Of a stretch of DNA of 16,191 nucleotides, positions 1-7,461 are shown piece by piece. The translations under genes and the position numbers were made by a program. Source of the stretch: Enteractinococcus helveticum (GTDB taxonomy: Bacteria; Actinomycetota; Actinomycetes; Actinomycetales; Micrococcaceae); the NCBI RefSeq assembly GCF_020742345.1, contig NZ_DYXC01000056.1, positions 1-16,191 on the forward strand, in the 5' to 3' direction. The notes beneath the pieces were generated by a model. That model worked only from the letters and a program-made list of their open reading frames with translations. It did not search any database and was not told where the DNA came from. Each line of letters opens with the position of its first letter. The stretch's first letter is position 1.

Positions 1-269
1 ACTCCGAAGTCAAACTGGTGCTCACCCCGGCCTGGACCACCGACTGGATGTCGGACGACGGCAAACGCAAACTCGAAGAATATGGCATCGCACCGCCCAG
101 TGGAAAAGCCGCGGTCAACGGGCCCATCATGATCCAGATGGCCGTCAAATGCCCGCAGTGCCACTCCCTGAACACCCGCGAAGTCACTCGATTTGGTTCC
201 ACCGCCTGCAAGGCGCTGTACACCTGCAACGATTGTTTGGAACCATTCGACTACTTCAAAGTCCACTAA
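1..269 (+). CDS. paaD: PaaD-like phenylacetyl-CoA epoxidase assembly protein, C-terminal part (5' end outside window)
   Basis: This is the C-terminal end of a gene that begins before the window; the open frame runs in from base 3 and ends with TAA at 267-269. PaaD proteins help mature or insert the metal centre of the PaaABC(E) phenylacetyl-CoA monooxygenase. The visible part ends with the conserved cysteine-rich tail of the family: CPQC, then a further Cys in STACKALYTC, then CNDC, followed by the typical closing EPFDYFKVH. A GTG at 18 could act as a start, but the frame stays open upstream and the conserved body of the protein would lie there, so it is better read as a truncated entry. paaE follows 13 bp downstream, as expected for the paaABCDE order. 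The family call is secure from the tail; the N-terminal DUF59-like part cannot be seen. Confidence 0.9.
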   Translation, partial: SEVKLVLTPAWTTDWMSDDGKRKLEEYGIAPPSGKAAVNGPIMIQMAVKCPQCHSLNTREVTRFGSTACKALYTCNDCLEPFDYFKVH

Positions 270-282
270 GGAACTCGCTGTA

Positions 283-1443
283 ATGACTGAAACCTTGAAG
301 GCACCCGCACGGCGACGCGCACGGTTTAATGCCCTGACCGTCTCCGAGATCCGCCAGCTGACCGACGACGCCATTGAAGTCGCCTTTGGTATTCCAGAAG
401 AACTCCAAGACGACTACAACTACGTGCCCGGCCAGTACGTGGCACTGCGCGCGACGATCGACGGCGAAGAACTCCGCCGCTCCTATTCCATCTGTGCCGA
501 ACCCGTACCCGGCGAAATCCGGGTTGCGATCAAACGCGACTTCGGTGGCCTCTTCTCCACCTGGGCACACGAAACCCTAACCGTGGGCGACACGATCAAC
601 GTGATGAACCCGCAAGGTTCTTTCACCTCGCGCATGCACTCTACCGCGCTGAACGACCCCGAAGCCATCGTGGAAGCACACGAAACCCAGGGCGGACACT
701 TCGTGGCCATCGCCGCAGGCTCCGGCATCACCCCGATCATGTCGATCGTGGCGACCGTGCTCAGATCCACCGACAACACCACGATTGATCTGATTTATGC
801 CAACCGGTCAGCCATGGACGTCATGTTCGCCGAAGAACTCGGGGACCTCAAGGACAAATACCCAGCCCGCCTGTCGATCCACCACGTACTATCCCGCGAG
901 CAACGCGTCTCACCGCTGATGTCCGGGCGCATCGATGAAGAAAAACTTGACGAGCTGCTCACCAACATCATCCCGGTCGACAACACCGTTGAATGGTTCC
1001 TGTGCGGCCCATTCGAATTGGTCCAGATGACCCGCGACAAACTCAAAGAACGCAGCGTAGTTGAAGACGCCGTCCGCTATGAACTCTTTACCACCGGGGA
1101 TCCCTCAGATGGGCCTCGCGGTCAACGCGGCCGCCCGGTTGATGTGGACCCGAGAGGCAAGAACCGGACCATCGAGTTCTCACTGGACGGCCTGTCGTCG
1201 TCGGTAGAAACTCCTGTGGCGGCCAACGAATCCGTGCTCAATGCAGCACTGCGCGTGCGTCCAGAAACCCCGTTTGCCTGCGCCGGTGGGGTCTGCGGAA
1301 CCTGTCGCGCCAAGGTTGTGACCGGTACGTTTGAGATGGATGAAAACTACGCGCTGGAAGCCGACGAAGTCGAAGCCGGCTACGTGCTGACCTGTCAGAC
1401 CAGACCAACCTCTGACACCCTGACCGTCGACTACGATGCCTAG
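283..1443 (+). CDS. paaE: Phenylacetyl-CoA 1,2-epoxidase reductase subunit PaaE
   Basis: This 386-residue flavin/iron-sulfur reductase passes electrons from NADPH through FAD and a [2Fe-2S] cluster to the di-iron PaaABC oxygenase, which epoxidises the ring of phenylacetyl-CoA. The N-terminal FAD domain carries RRSYSIC (residues 65-71), with the RxYS flavin motif. The NAD(P) domain carries GSGITP (146-151). The C-terminal plant-type ferredoxin domain has cysteines at 333, 338, 341 and 371, the C-x4-C-x2-C-x29-C spacing. Between them is a hydrophilic linker rich in G, R and P (about 281-296). ATG 283 is preferred over the upstream GTG at 193 because the latter would overlap paaD, and AAGGA lies about 10 bases before 283. 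The last codons overlap or abut the next gene, so the two are probably translationally coupled. Confidence 0.95.
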   Translation: MTETLKAPARRRARFNALTVSEIRQLTDDAIEVAFGIPEELQDDYNYVPGQYVALRATIDGEELRRSYSICAEPVPGEIRVAIKRDFGGLFSTWAHETLTVGDTINVMNPQGSFTSRMHSTALNDPEAIVEAHETQGGHFVAIAAGSGITPIMSIVATVLRSTDNTTIDLIYANRSAMDVMFAEELGDLKDKYPARLSIHHVLSREQRVSPLMSGRIDEEKLDELLTNIIPVDNTVEWFLCGPFELVQMTRDKLKERSVVEDAVRYELFTTGDPSDGPRGQRGRPVDVDPRGKNRTIEFSLDGLSSSVETPVAANESVLNAALRVRPETPFACAGGVCGTCRAKVVTGTFEMDENYALEADEVEAGYVLTCQTRPTSDTLTVDYDA

Positions 1444-1450
1444 GACGCCC

Positions 1451-2236
1451 ATGATCACCCTTGAAATTACCGACAATATTGCCGAAGTCACCCTCAACGC
1501 GCCCGAGAAAATGAACGCGTTGGATGAGACCGCGATCAAAGACCTCGGCCAGGCCTACACAGACGCCGCCGACGCCGGGGTCCGCGCGCTGTTGCTGCGC
1601 GGTGAAGGCCGTGGCTTTAGCGCCGGACGCGACATTTCCAACGTCGATCCCGCCGTGGACGACGCCTACGAATACCTGTCCAATCTGGTCACCCCGGTGT
1701 TGCGCCAGATGGCCGAGTTCCCGGCACCCACCTTTGCCGCCGTCCAAGGCGCCTGCCTGGGCGTTGGCCTGGGCCTGGCCATTGCCACCGACGTCGTCTA
1801 CGTTGCTGAAAATGCCAAGATCGGCTCGCCGTTTGCTAACCTGGGCGCCACCCTGGACTCGGGCGGCCACGCACTGTTCACCGAACGCCTCGGCGCTCAC
1901 CGCACCCTGGATCTGATCTACACCGCAGACCTGATGTCGGGCAAAGAAGCCGTTGAACAAGGACTGTTCTCACGTTGGCTACCGGCCGAGCAGCTGCTGG
2001 ACTTCACTCGTGAAAAAGTTGCCAAGGCCGCCCAGGGTGCCACCGGTGCCTTCCTGGCCTCGCGCGAGTTGGTCGCCCAAATCCGTGACCATCGCATCGG
2101 CCTGTGGGAATCGGTAGAGCAAGAAAACATTGCCCAGGGCAACCTGTGCTCGAGCGCCGACTACGCCGAAGGATTCGCCGCGTTTCAAGAAAAACGCAAA
2201 CCAAATTTCACCGGCGTTCTCATCAAAGGTTCCTAA
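1451..2236 (+). CDS. paaG: PaaG-type 1,2-epoxyphenylacetyl-CoA isomerase (crotonase superfamily)
   Basis: A 261-residue crotonase-fold protein. The oxyanion-hole segments GFSAGRDI and GACLGVGLGLA are present. The segment around residue 136 reads TLDSGG, placing Asp136 where PaaG isomerases carry their catalytic Asp (PDCGG in E. coli PaaG). Hydratases of the PaaF type instead have a glutamate pair and MPGAGG. The C-terminus SADYAEGFAAFQEKRKP also follows the PaaG pattern. PaaG converts the ring epoxide to oxepin-CoA and later isomerises a pathway double bond. Start choice: ATG 1436 overlaps paaE and lacks a ribosome binding site, whereas ATG 1451 has AGGA at 1442-1445 and gives the usual family N-terminus MITLEI. 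That the protein is PaaG rather than PaaF is inferred from those residues and its position after paaE. Confidence 0.8.
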   Translation: MITLEITDNIAEVTLNAPEKMNALDETAIKDLGQAYTDAADAGVRALLLRGEGRGFSAGRDISNVDPAVDDAYEYLSNLVTPVLRQMAEFPAPTFAAVQGACLGVGLGLAIATDVVYVAENAKIGSPFANLGATLDSGGHALFTERLGAHRTLDLIYTADLMSGKEAVEQGLFSRWLPAEQLLDFTREKVAKAAQGATGAFLASRELVAQIRDHRIGLWESVEQENIAQGNLCSSADYAEGFAAFQEKRKPNFTGVLIKGS

Positions 2237-2287
2237 CGGATTAGTTCAGAACCTAGCCAGCGCCAATACCGGTTTGTCATGAGTCGT

Positions 2288-2358
2288 CGCAACCCATTGA
2301 CCGGGGCACAGCAGCGTGCCAAAGTATGCTGCGTTGAAATATTTTACAAAGGAGCCAC
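2288..2358 (+). promoter_or_regulatory. Spacer inside the paa operon with a small inverted repeat and the thiolase RBS
   Basis: The 122-bp gap 2237-2358 is the longest in the paa run and could hold an internal promoter or operator. TTGACC lies at 2297-2302, but the nearest good -10-like hexamer (TATGCT, 2325-2330) is 22 bases away, so a promoter is doubtful. GGCAC and GTGCC (2305-2309, 2316-2320) form a short inverted repeat with a 6-base spacer. The ribosome binding site AAAGGAG is at 2348-2354. Only the binding site is confidently assigned. Confidence 0.3.
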
Positions 2359-3576
2359 GTGGTAGCAGAAGCATTCTTAGTCTCGGGGAAACGCACCCCG
2401 GTGGGCCGGCACTCCGGAGCCCTGAGTTCCGTACGCCCCGACGACCTAGCCGCAACGACCATCAAAGCCGTTCTGGAAGACACCGGGATTGATCCGGCCG
2501 ACGTCGATGAGGTCCTGTTGGGCAACGCGAACGGTGCCGGTGAAGAAAACCGCAACGTGGCGCGCATGGCCTGGCTGCTGGCCGGTGGCGACCAATCGGT
2601 ACCCGCGATGACAGTGAACCGGCTGTGTGCTTCGGGCATGTCGGCGATTGAAACCGCTTCGCGCATGATCGCTACCGGGGACGCCGATATTGTGATCGCC
2701 GGCGGGGTCGAATCCATGTCGCGTGCTCCCTGGGTATTGGAAAAACCAACCCGCGCATTCGGTCAACCCGGCCAGATGTTCGACTCGGCCCTGGGCTGGC
2801 GCTTCGTCAACCCGCGCTTTGAACACGGCGATCTGTCGCGTGATGGCAAAATGACCTATTCGATGACCGAAACCGCCCAAGAAGTCGCCAACGTCGATGG
2901 CATCACCCGTCAAGAGGCTGACGAGTTCGCCGTCGCCTCCCAAGCCAAGGCCGTCGCCGCGCAACAGGCCGGCTGCTTCGACAACGAAATTGTGCCGGTG
3001 GAAATCACTGACCGCAAGGGCAATGTCACCGTCGTGGACACCGATGAGGGCCCACGCCCCGGCACTACGGTTGAGGCTCTGGCCAAGCTCCGCCCGGTCA
3101 CCGGCCTCGGCGATGTCGTGACCGCAGGCAACTCCTCCAGCCTCAACGACGGCGCGTCTGCCATTATCGTGGCCTCGCAAAAGGCCATCGATAAATACAA
3201 CCTTACGCCGCGCGCTCGCGTGGTTGCCGGTGGTTCGGCCGGCCTCGCCCCAGAAGTCATGGGCCTTGGTCCGGTGCCGGCCACCGAAAAAGTCCTGGCC
3301 AAAGCCGGCTGGACCGTCGATGACTTGGACGCCGCTGAAATCAATGAGGCGTTTGCAACCCAGTCGCTGGCCTCTATCCGCCGCCTGGGTTTGAACCCCG
3401 ACATCGTCAACACCTGGGGTGGAGCCATCGCCCTGGGGCACCCGCTGGGCTCCTCCGGATCCCGCATCGTCATCACCCTGCTGTCGCGTTTGGAAGCCGC
3501 CCAACAATCCCGCGGCCTGGCCACCATGTGCATCGGCGTCGGTCAGGGTGCCGCCATGCTGATCGAACGCGTCTAA
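2359..3576 (+). CDS. paaJ: Beta-ketoadipyl-CoA thiolase (PaaJ/PcaF-type acetyl-CoA acyltransferase)
   Basis: A 405-residue type II thiolase. The acyl-accepting cysteine is Cys90 in NRLCASGMSA. The GHPLGSSGSR segment contains the catalytic His, and the C-terminal active-site Cys lies in CIGVGQGAAM. Further thiolase signatures are GGVESMSRAPW and NEAFATQS. In this operon the expected reactions are cleavage of 3-oxoadipyl-CoA to succinyl-CoA and acetyl-CoA and, in phenylacetate breakdown, also 3-oxo-5,6-dehydrosuberyl-CoA. Substrate choice is inferred from the neighbours, because thiolases of this group look alike. The start is GTG at 2359, 4 bases after a strong AAAGGAG. The gene lies 122 bp after paaG and 24 bp before paaH. 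A long open frame on the opposite strand across this gene is a codon-bias shadow. Confidence 0.88.
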   Translation: MVAEAFLVSGKRTPVGRHSGALSSVRPDDLAATTIKAVLEDTGIDPADVDEVLLGNANGAGEENRNVARMAWLLAGGDQSVPAMTVNRLCASGMSAIETASRMIATGDADIVIAGGVESMSRAPWVLEKPTRAFGQPGQMFDSALGWRFVNPRFEHGDLSRDGKMTYSMTETAQEVANVDGITRQEADEFAVASQAKAVAAQQAGCFDNEIVPVEITDRKGNVTVVDTDEGPRPGTTVEALAKLRPVTGLGDVVTAGNSSSLNDGASAIIVASQKAIDKYNLTPRARVVAGGSAGLAPEVMGLGPVPATEKVLAKAGWTVDDLDAAEINEAFATQSLASIRRLGLNPDIVNTWGGAIALGHPLGSSGSRIVITLLSRLEAAQQSRGLATMCIGVGQGAAMLIERV

Positions 3577-3600
3577 CACCACTAAGATTTCAGGAGCACC

Positions 3601-4458
3601 ATGACGAATACCCTTCCAACCACCGTTGGCGTGCTGGGCGGCGGCCGCATGGGCGCCGGCATCGCCCACGCCTTCCTGACCTCCGGTAGCAACGTTGTTG
3701 TTGTAGAACGTGACGACGAAGCCGCGGCTGCAGCCCGCGAGCGAGTCCTGCGCGACGTCACCGGCTCCGTGGAACGCGGCAAAGTCCAGGGCGGCATTGC
3801 CGACTACGAAGCCAAACTCACCGTGACCACCCAACAGGAAGCCTTCGCCGACGCCGGTCTGGTCATCGAGGCCGTCCCGGAAGACTTCAAGCTGAAAGTC
3901 TCTGCGTTGCAGTCGGTTGAACAGCATCTGCCCGACGACGCGTACCTGGCCACCAACACCTCATCGATGTCGGTGGACGGGCTGGCCGAACAGCTCAACC
4001 GTCCACATAACTTCTGTGGCCTACACTTCTTCAATCCGGTGCCGGCTTCGAAACTTGTGGAGGTCGTCGTTGGAAAACAGACTTCCGATGAGCTCAAAGC
4101 CCTGACGACACAATGGACCGAGGGCATCGGCAAGACCGCGGTGACCGTCACCGATGCGCCCGGCTTTGCCTCCTCGCGACTGGGTGTGGCCCTTGGTCTA
4201 GAAGCCATCCGCATGGTCGAAGAAGGCGTTGCGTCGGCCCAAGACATCGACAACGCGATGGTCCTGGGCTATAAACACCCGATTGGTCCGCTGGCGCTGA
4301 CCGATATTGTGGGTCTGGATGTGCGGTTGGGGATTGCCGAATACCTCGAAGATAAGCTTGGTTCGCGCTTTGCGCCACCTCAACTGATGCGTGACATGGT
4401 TGAACGCGGCGAGTTGGGCCGCAAGTCTGGAAAAGGTTTCTACACTTACGACGACTAA
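3601..4458 (+). CDS. paaH: 3-hydroxyacyl-CoA dehydrogenase, PaaH-type
   Basis: A 285-residue NAD-dependent dehydrogenase of the single-domain 3-hydroxybutyryl-/3-hydroxyadipyl-CoA family. The Rossmann motif GGGRMGAGI begins at residue 13. The catalytic pair is His142 in LHFFNPVP and Glu154 in KLVEVV, twelve residues apart as in mammalian HAD. TNTSSMSV, DAPGF, HPIGPL and the closing GRKSGKGFYTYD are family hallmarks. In the phenylacetate pathway this enzyme oxidises 3-hydroxyadipyl-CoA to 3-oxoadipyl-CoA, the substrate of the thiolase just upstream. ATG 3601 follows AGGAG at 3592-3596. It is the last gene before a strong hairpin, so it probably ends the operon. A butyryl-CoA-specific role cannot be excluded from sequence. 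Confidence 0.88.
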   Translation: MTNTLPTTVGVLGGGRMGAGIAHAFLTSGSNVVVVERDDEAAAAARERVLRDVTGSVERGKVQGGIADYEAKLTVTTQQEAFADAGLVIEAVPEDFKLKVSALQSVEQHLPDDAYLATNTSSMSVDGLAEQLNRPHNFCGLHFFNPVPASKLVEVVVGKQTSDELKALTTQWTEGIGKTAVTVTDAPGFASSRLGVALGLEAIRMVEEGVASAQDIDNAMVLGYKHPIGPLALTDIVGLDVRLGIAEYLEDKLGSRFAPPQLMRDMVERGELGRKSGKGFYTYDD

Positions 4459-4491
4459 ATCCCAGGTCGCCCGGTAAGGGACAGAAAATTC

Positions 4492-4543
4492 AAAGCGCTG
4501 CTAATGAGAAAATTGCAACAGATTTTCTCATTAGCAGCGCTTT
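4492..4543. terminator. Perfect 22-bp hairpin after the paa operon
   Basis: Bases 4492-4513 and 4522-4543 are exact reverse complements (22 bp) around the 8-base loop TGCAACAG. The outer part of the stem is GC-rich (AAAGCGCTGCTAATGAG). The right arm ends in TTT and is followed by ATGTTT, a weak U-run; on the other strand the AAAATT before the left arm gives a T-rich tail. It sits 33 bp after paaH, so an intrinsic, possibly bidirectional, terminator is the simplest reading. Confidence 0.8.
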
Positions 4544-4661
4544 ATGTTTCACCACATCCTGGTTTGACTGCGGCGTCTATAACTAACTCAGCGTTTATTC
4601 TGCGTGTAGTCGTTCTGTAGTCGTGCCTGAGATAGGCTGGCACTACGGTGCAAAACATATG

Positions 4662-4681
4662 TGGATCATCATTTTGATCCA
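4662..4681. promoter_or_regulatory. Inverted repeat TGGATCA-N6-TGATCCA, candidate operator
   Basis: The arms 4662-4668 and 4675-4681 are perfect 7-bp reverse complements with a 6-bp spacer, 67 bp upstream of the ribbon-helix-helix gene. An autoregulatory or regulator-binding site is plausible, since ribbon-helix-helix proteins often repress themselves. No convincing promoter hexamers were found around it. Confidence 0.35.
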
Positions 4682-4748
4682 TTGTGGGCCGATCGTACTG
4701 GGATGCTAACGGCCGGGAATCAAACGGCTCTGACCGACGTCGTGATGC

Positions 4749-5069
4749 ATGGATATTGAACGCAGAGTCCGAGCTATTCAACAAGAGCCTGACGCGGTAA
4801 AAGATCTGCCGCTGCCAGATGATGCTGTGGGAGAGCCTCGCGGCAGATCCGTTGTGAGGTCGGTTCGATTACCTGAAGCTGAATATGCGGAAATAGAACA
4901 ATTGGCTCAGCAGTTGGACGTGCCGGTCAGCGCGCTGATGCGCGGTTGGGTGTTGCAAGGCTTGGCCGAAGAACACGACCTGTCTTTGCGGGGAGCCATT
5001 GAACGCGTACTGGGTGAGGCCGATCGATTACGCAGAATTGCTCGCCAAGATGATGTGGCCCAAAACTGA
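4749..5069 (+). CDS. Ribbon-helix-helix (CopG-like) DNA-binding protein, possible orphan antitoxin
   Basis: A 106-residue protein with an acidic N-terminal third and a central ribbon-helix-helix unit. The beta strand is RSVVRSVRLPE (about residues 34-44), followed by helix AEYAEIEQLAQQLD, a turn, and helix SALMRGWVLQGLAEE (about 61-75). The C-terminus is a charged helix (GAIERVLGEADRLRR). Such proteins bind DNA as dimers and are commonly antitoxins or autoregulators. No toxin gene is recognisable next to it: downstream is a convergent membrane protein, upstream only a 32-codon open stretch (4661-4759) that overlaps the start by 11 bp. ATG 4749 has no good Shine-Dalgarno site, so the start is uncertain. 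The fold assignment is fairly safe; the function is unknown. Confidence 0.65.
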   Translation: MDIERRVRAIQQEPDAVKDLPLPDDAVGEPRGRSVVRSVRLPEAEYAEIEQLAQQLDVPVSALMRGWVLQGLAEEHDLSLRGAIERVLGEADRLRRIARQDDVAQN

Positions 5070-5146
5070 TATCGTCAGCCTAGACATGCACCTTGGAACT
5101 TCCGAGTACCGAACTTCGGTCGGAGATACACTTCGCGACGCAGGCG

Positions 5147-5671
5147 TTATGAATTCGCGATGGAATCGCGTTGCTGTTCTTTGGTTTCCTGCAACCAGGT
5201 GATTGCACCAGCACCTATGGCCATAACGATGCGCGGGTAGGGAACCTTGAGCCGCCGCAGCCCGCGTTCAAGCTTCTCATCAGCCCAGAAAACGGCCGCT
5301 GTTACAGCAAATAGTACCGCTCCAGTGCCCACACCAACGGCAATTATCGCAAGAGTTTTCGGCGATCCTACCAGCTGGTCGGACTGTGATTGGCGTTGTT
5401 GGGCTGATTGCTCTGCAACAGATTCTGGCTGAGAGGTGCCCGTGCCTTTCAAAAAATTACCGCGTGCGGCCGGATTCACGCTCAGATAGCTGCCCGCGAT
5501 GCCACCAACCAGCGGCGGGGTCCAAAGCAGGCAACGGCGCACCCAACGCGGATATGCTCGGACCGGAATGAGCGTCAATGCGCCGGTGAGGATTGCTTGT
5601 GTCCAGGGATTCTGCAGAATTTCTGTACTAGGTCGGTCAGCTGACGAATCGGCATTGGTGACAGAACGCAT
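5147..5671 (-). CDS. Small membrane protein of unknown function
   Basis: A 174-residue protein I do not recognise. A polar N-terminus (about 25 residues) is followed by a hydrophobic region interrupted by basic residues (TGALTLIPV, then LLWTPPLVGGIAGSYLSV, about 29-66). Next comes a Gln/Ser-rich loop (SQPESVAEQSAQQRQSQSDQ, about 79-98). A clear membrane helix follows (TLAIIAVGVGTGAVLFAVTAAVFW, about 105-129), then a charged stretch, then a last short hydrophobic helix (IVMAIGAGAITWL). This suggests two to three membrane passes with a low-complexity loop. ATG 5671 is the first start in the frame; only a weak GG-rich site precedes it. It converges on the ribbon-helix-helix gene with 77 bp between stops. 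No catalytic motif is visible. Confidence 0.6.
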   Translation of the reverse strand: MRSVTNADSSADRPSTEILQNPWTQAILTGALTLIPVRAYPRWVRRCLLWTPPLVGGIAGSYLSVNPAARGNFLKGTGTSQPESVAEQSAQQRQSQSDQLVGSPKTLAIIAVGVGTGAVLFAVTAAVFWADEKLERGLRRLKVPYPRIVMAIGAGAITWLQETKEQQRDSIANS

Positions 5672-5813
5672 GCTACCAGCCTAATCAGCAGCACAACGTC
5701 GTGTCTACCAAAGTAAACCCCATCTCCGCATGTCAACTGCGAGAAACAGTGTGTTTTGCCGCGCTTCAAATTGCAGTTGGCCGCCGTCATGATTTTTTGA
5801 ATTGCTTGAAGCA

Positions 5814-5842
5814 TTGAGTCTGCGCGTAGGGATTTGTACGCT
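5814..5842 (+). promoter_or_regulatory. Candidate promoter for the malonyl-CoA synthetase gene
   Basis: TTGAGT (5814-5819) and TACGCT (5837-5842) are separated by 17 bases. This would place transcription start near 5849 and favour translation from GTG 5880 rather than from the more upstream TTG 5802. It is a pattern match only. Confidence 0.4.
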
Positions 5843-5879
5843 ACCAATCAGTAGATATGAATCTGAACGGACGGTAGAC

Positions 5880-7397
5880 GTGTTGGCACCACAATCTTTC
5901 CAGGGCATTTACACTGCCTTTCTTGACCGCGCTGAACAACACCCCGATAAGCCCGCATTTGAACTCAAAGATGGGAGGCATATTACCTACCACGATCTAC
6001 TCACCGATGCACAACGCATCGCACACCTGTTGACTCGAGCTGGTGTGCAACCAGGAGATCGAGTTGCCTGCCAAGTCAAGAAATCTGTGCGTGCGGTCGC
6101 CGCGTATCTTGCTGTTCTACAAATCGGTGGCATCTATCTGCCACTGAATATCGCGTATACCGGAGCTGAACTGCAATACTTTCTGGACGATGCCGAGCCT
6201 ACAGCGGTCGTGGTGGACCCAGCCAACGCCGCGACAGTACGCGACATGACTTCCGACGTCGCAATTTTTACCCTCGATGCGCAAGGTAGTGGCACCGTGA
6301 GCGCGTGTGAAACCCGGTTGACCACCATTGCTCCTGCGAAAGCCGAGGATCCTGCAGCCATTCTCTATACGTCCGGGACCACCGGGCGTTCCAAGGGTGC
6401 GGTACTGACCCACGGGAACTTGGCGTCCAACTGTCATGCGCTGCTGGAAGCATGGGAGTTTACCGGTGAAGATCGGCTGATCCACGCCCTGCCCATCTTT
6501 CATATTCACGGGTTGTTCGTGGCGATCAATATGAGCTTGGCGGCCGGTGCCACGATGTTGTGGATGGATGGTTTCGACGTCGATGGCATCGTTGATCGCA
6601 TGTCGACCGCAACGGTGCTGATGGGAGTGCCTACCTTCTATACTCGGATGCTGGCTTCTGAACGACTCACCCGAGATGCCGTACAGAACATGCGGTTATT
6701 TATCTCGGGTTCTGCGCCGTTGCTGACCGCTGATTTTGAGGCATTTTATGAGCGCACCGGGCATTACATTCTGGAGCGCTACGGCATGACCGAAACCGGG
6801 ATGAACACGACGAACCCGTATCACCGTGAGCGTCGACCAGGCAGCGTTGGGCAGCCATTGCCGGGCATCGACGTCACCGTGGCTGACCCGAAGACCGGGG
6901 AGGCCATGCCCGCCGGGCAGATCGGGTCGATTGAGGTTCGCGGGCCCAATGTCTTTGACCGGTACTGGCGCAATCCAGACAAAACCCGCGAGGAGAAACG
7001 CGACAACGGATTCTTTATCACCGGCGACCAAGGGTATTACGACACCGACGGCTACCTGCACATTTCGGGTCGGTCCAAGGACATGATCATCTCGGGCGGC
7101 TATAACGTCTACCCCAAAGAAGTGGAGCAGCTGCTGGACGACCACCCGTTGATTGCAGAGTCGGCTGTCATTGGCATCCCACACGCTGACCTGGGGGAGA
7201 GCGTGGTGGCCGTACTTGTTGCTGCCAACGGTCAGGTCCCAAGTGATGCTGAGCTGACCGGCATGCTGGCCGATCAGCTGGCCCGCTATAAACAACCGCG
7301 TGCCTACCGGGTGATCCCAGAACTGCCACGCAATGTGATGGGCAAAGTGCAAAAGGCCCAGCTGCGCGAAGAGTTTGCCGATATTTTCACGTTCTAG
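5880..7397 (+). CDS. matB: Malonyl-CoA synthetase-like acyl-CoA ligase (MatB family)
   Basis: A 505-residue ANL-superfamily ligase that activates a carboxylate with ATP and joins it to CoA. The P-loop YTSGTTGRSKG is at 163-173, followed by HALPIFHIHGLFVA, the hinge-side ERYGMTETGMNTTNPY, the A8 loop GGYNVYPKE (406-414) and the catalytic A10 lysine Lys489 in LPRNVMGKVQK. The IFHIHGLFVA, MTETxMNTxNPY and PRNxMGKVQK segments are the ones typical of MatB, which uses malonate or methylmalonate, rather than of long-chain ligases. The open frame extends to TTG 5802, but GTG 5880 gives a MatB-like N-terminus (QGIYTAFLDRAEQHPDKP) and lies behind the candidate promoter. TTG 5883 is also possible. No malonate transporter or decarboxylase is adjacent, so the physiological substrate is inferred. 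Confidence 0.8.
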   Translation: MLAPQSFQGIYTAFLDRAEQHPDKPAFELKDGRHITYHDLLTDAQRIAHLLTRAGVQPGDRVACQVKKSVRAVAAYLAVLQIGGIYLPLNIAYTGAELQYFLDDAEPTAVVVDPANAATVRDMTSDVAIFTLDAQGSGTVSACETRLTTIAPAKAEDPAAILYTSGTTGRSKGAVLTHGNLASNCHALLEAWEFTGEDRLIHALPIFHIHGLFVAINMSLAAGATMLWMDGFDVDGIVDRMSTATVLMGVPTFYTRMLASERLTRDAVQNMRLFISGSAPLLTADFEAFYERTGHYILERYGMTETGMNTTNPYHRERRPGSVGQPLPGIDVTVADPKTGEAMPAGQIGSIEVRGPNVFDRYWRNPDKTREEKRDNGFFITGDQGYYDTDGYLHISGRSKDMIISGGYNVYPKEVEQLLDDHPLIAESAVIGIPHADLGESVVAVLVAANGQVPSDAELTGMLADQLARYKQPRAYRVIPELPRNVMGKVQKAQLREEFADIFTF

Positions 7398-7461
7398 AAA
7401 GGCTCAGGTCCGACACATCGAAATCGCCACGTGAGCGAAACGTGCCGTGCTCAGGGCGTGC

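Noticed and set aside
1238..1960. 240-codon - strand frame across paaE and paaG
   Set aside because: Antisense shadow; no domain motifs, and it crosses two well-supported genes.
2446..3927. 493-codon open frame on the - strand across the thiolase and dehydrogenase genes
   Set aside because: It is antisense to two clearly recognisable enzymes, and its product is Gly/His/Asp-rich low-complexity sequence without motifs, typical of mirrored GC-rich codons.
4542..4784. 80-codon - strand frame after the paa terminator
   Set aside because: It begins inside the ribbon-helix-helix gene and reads into the terminator, with no motif.
5087..5166. Small hairpins near the convergent stops (ACCGA-ACT-TCGGT; CGCGAT-GGA-ATCGCG)
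   Set aside because: The stems are 5-6 bp without T-runs, and the second lies inside the membrane protein gene; too weak to call terminators.
7398..7461. Terminator between the convergent matB and Rieske genes
   Set aside because: Only GTGAGC/GCTCAC-type short arms with a long loop were found, and no T-run, so no terminator is called.
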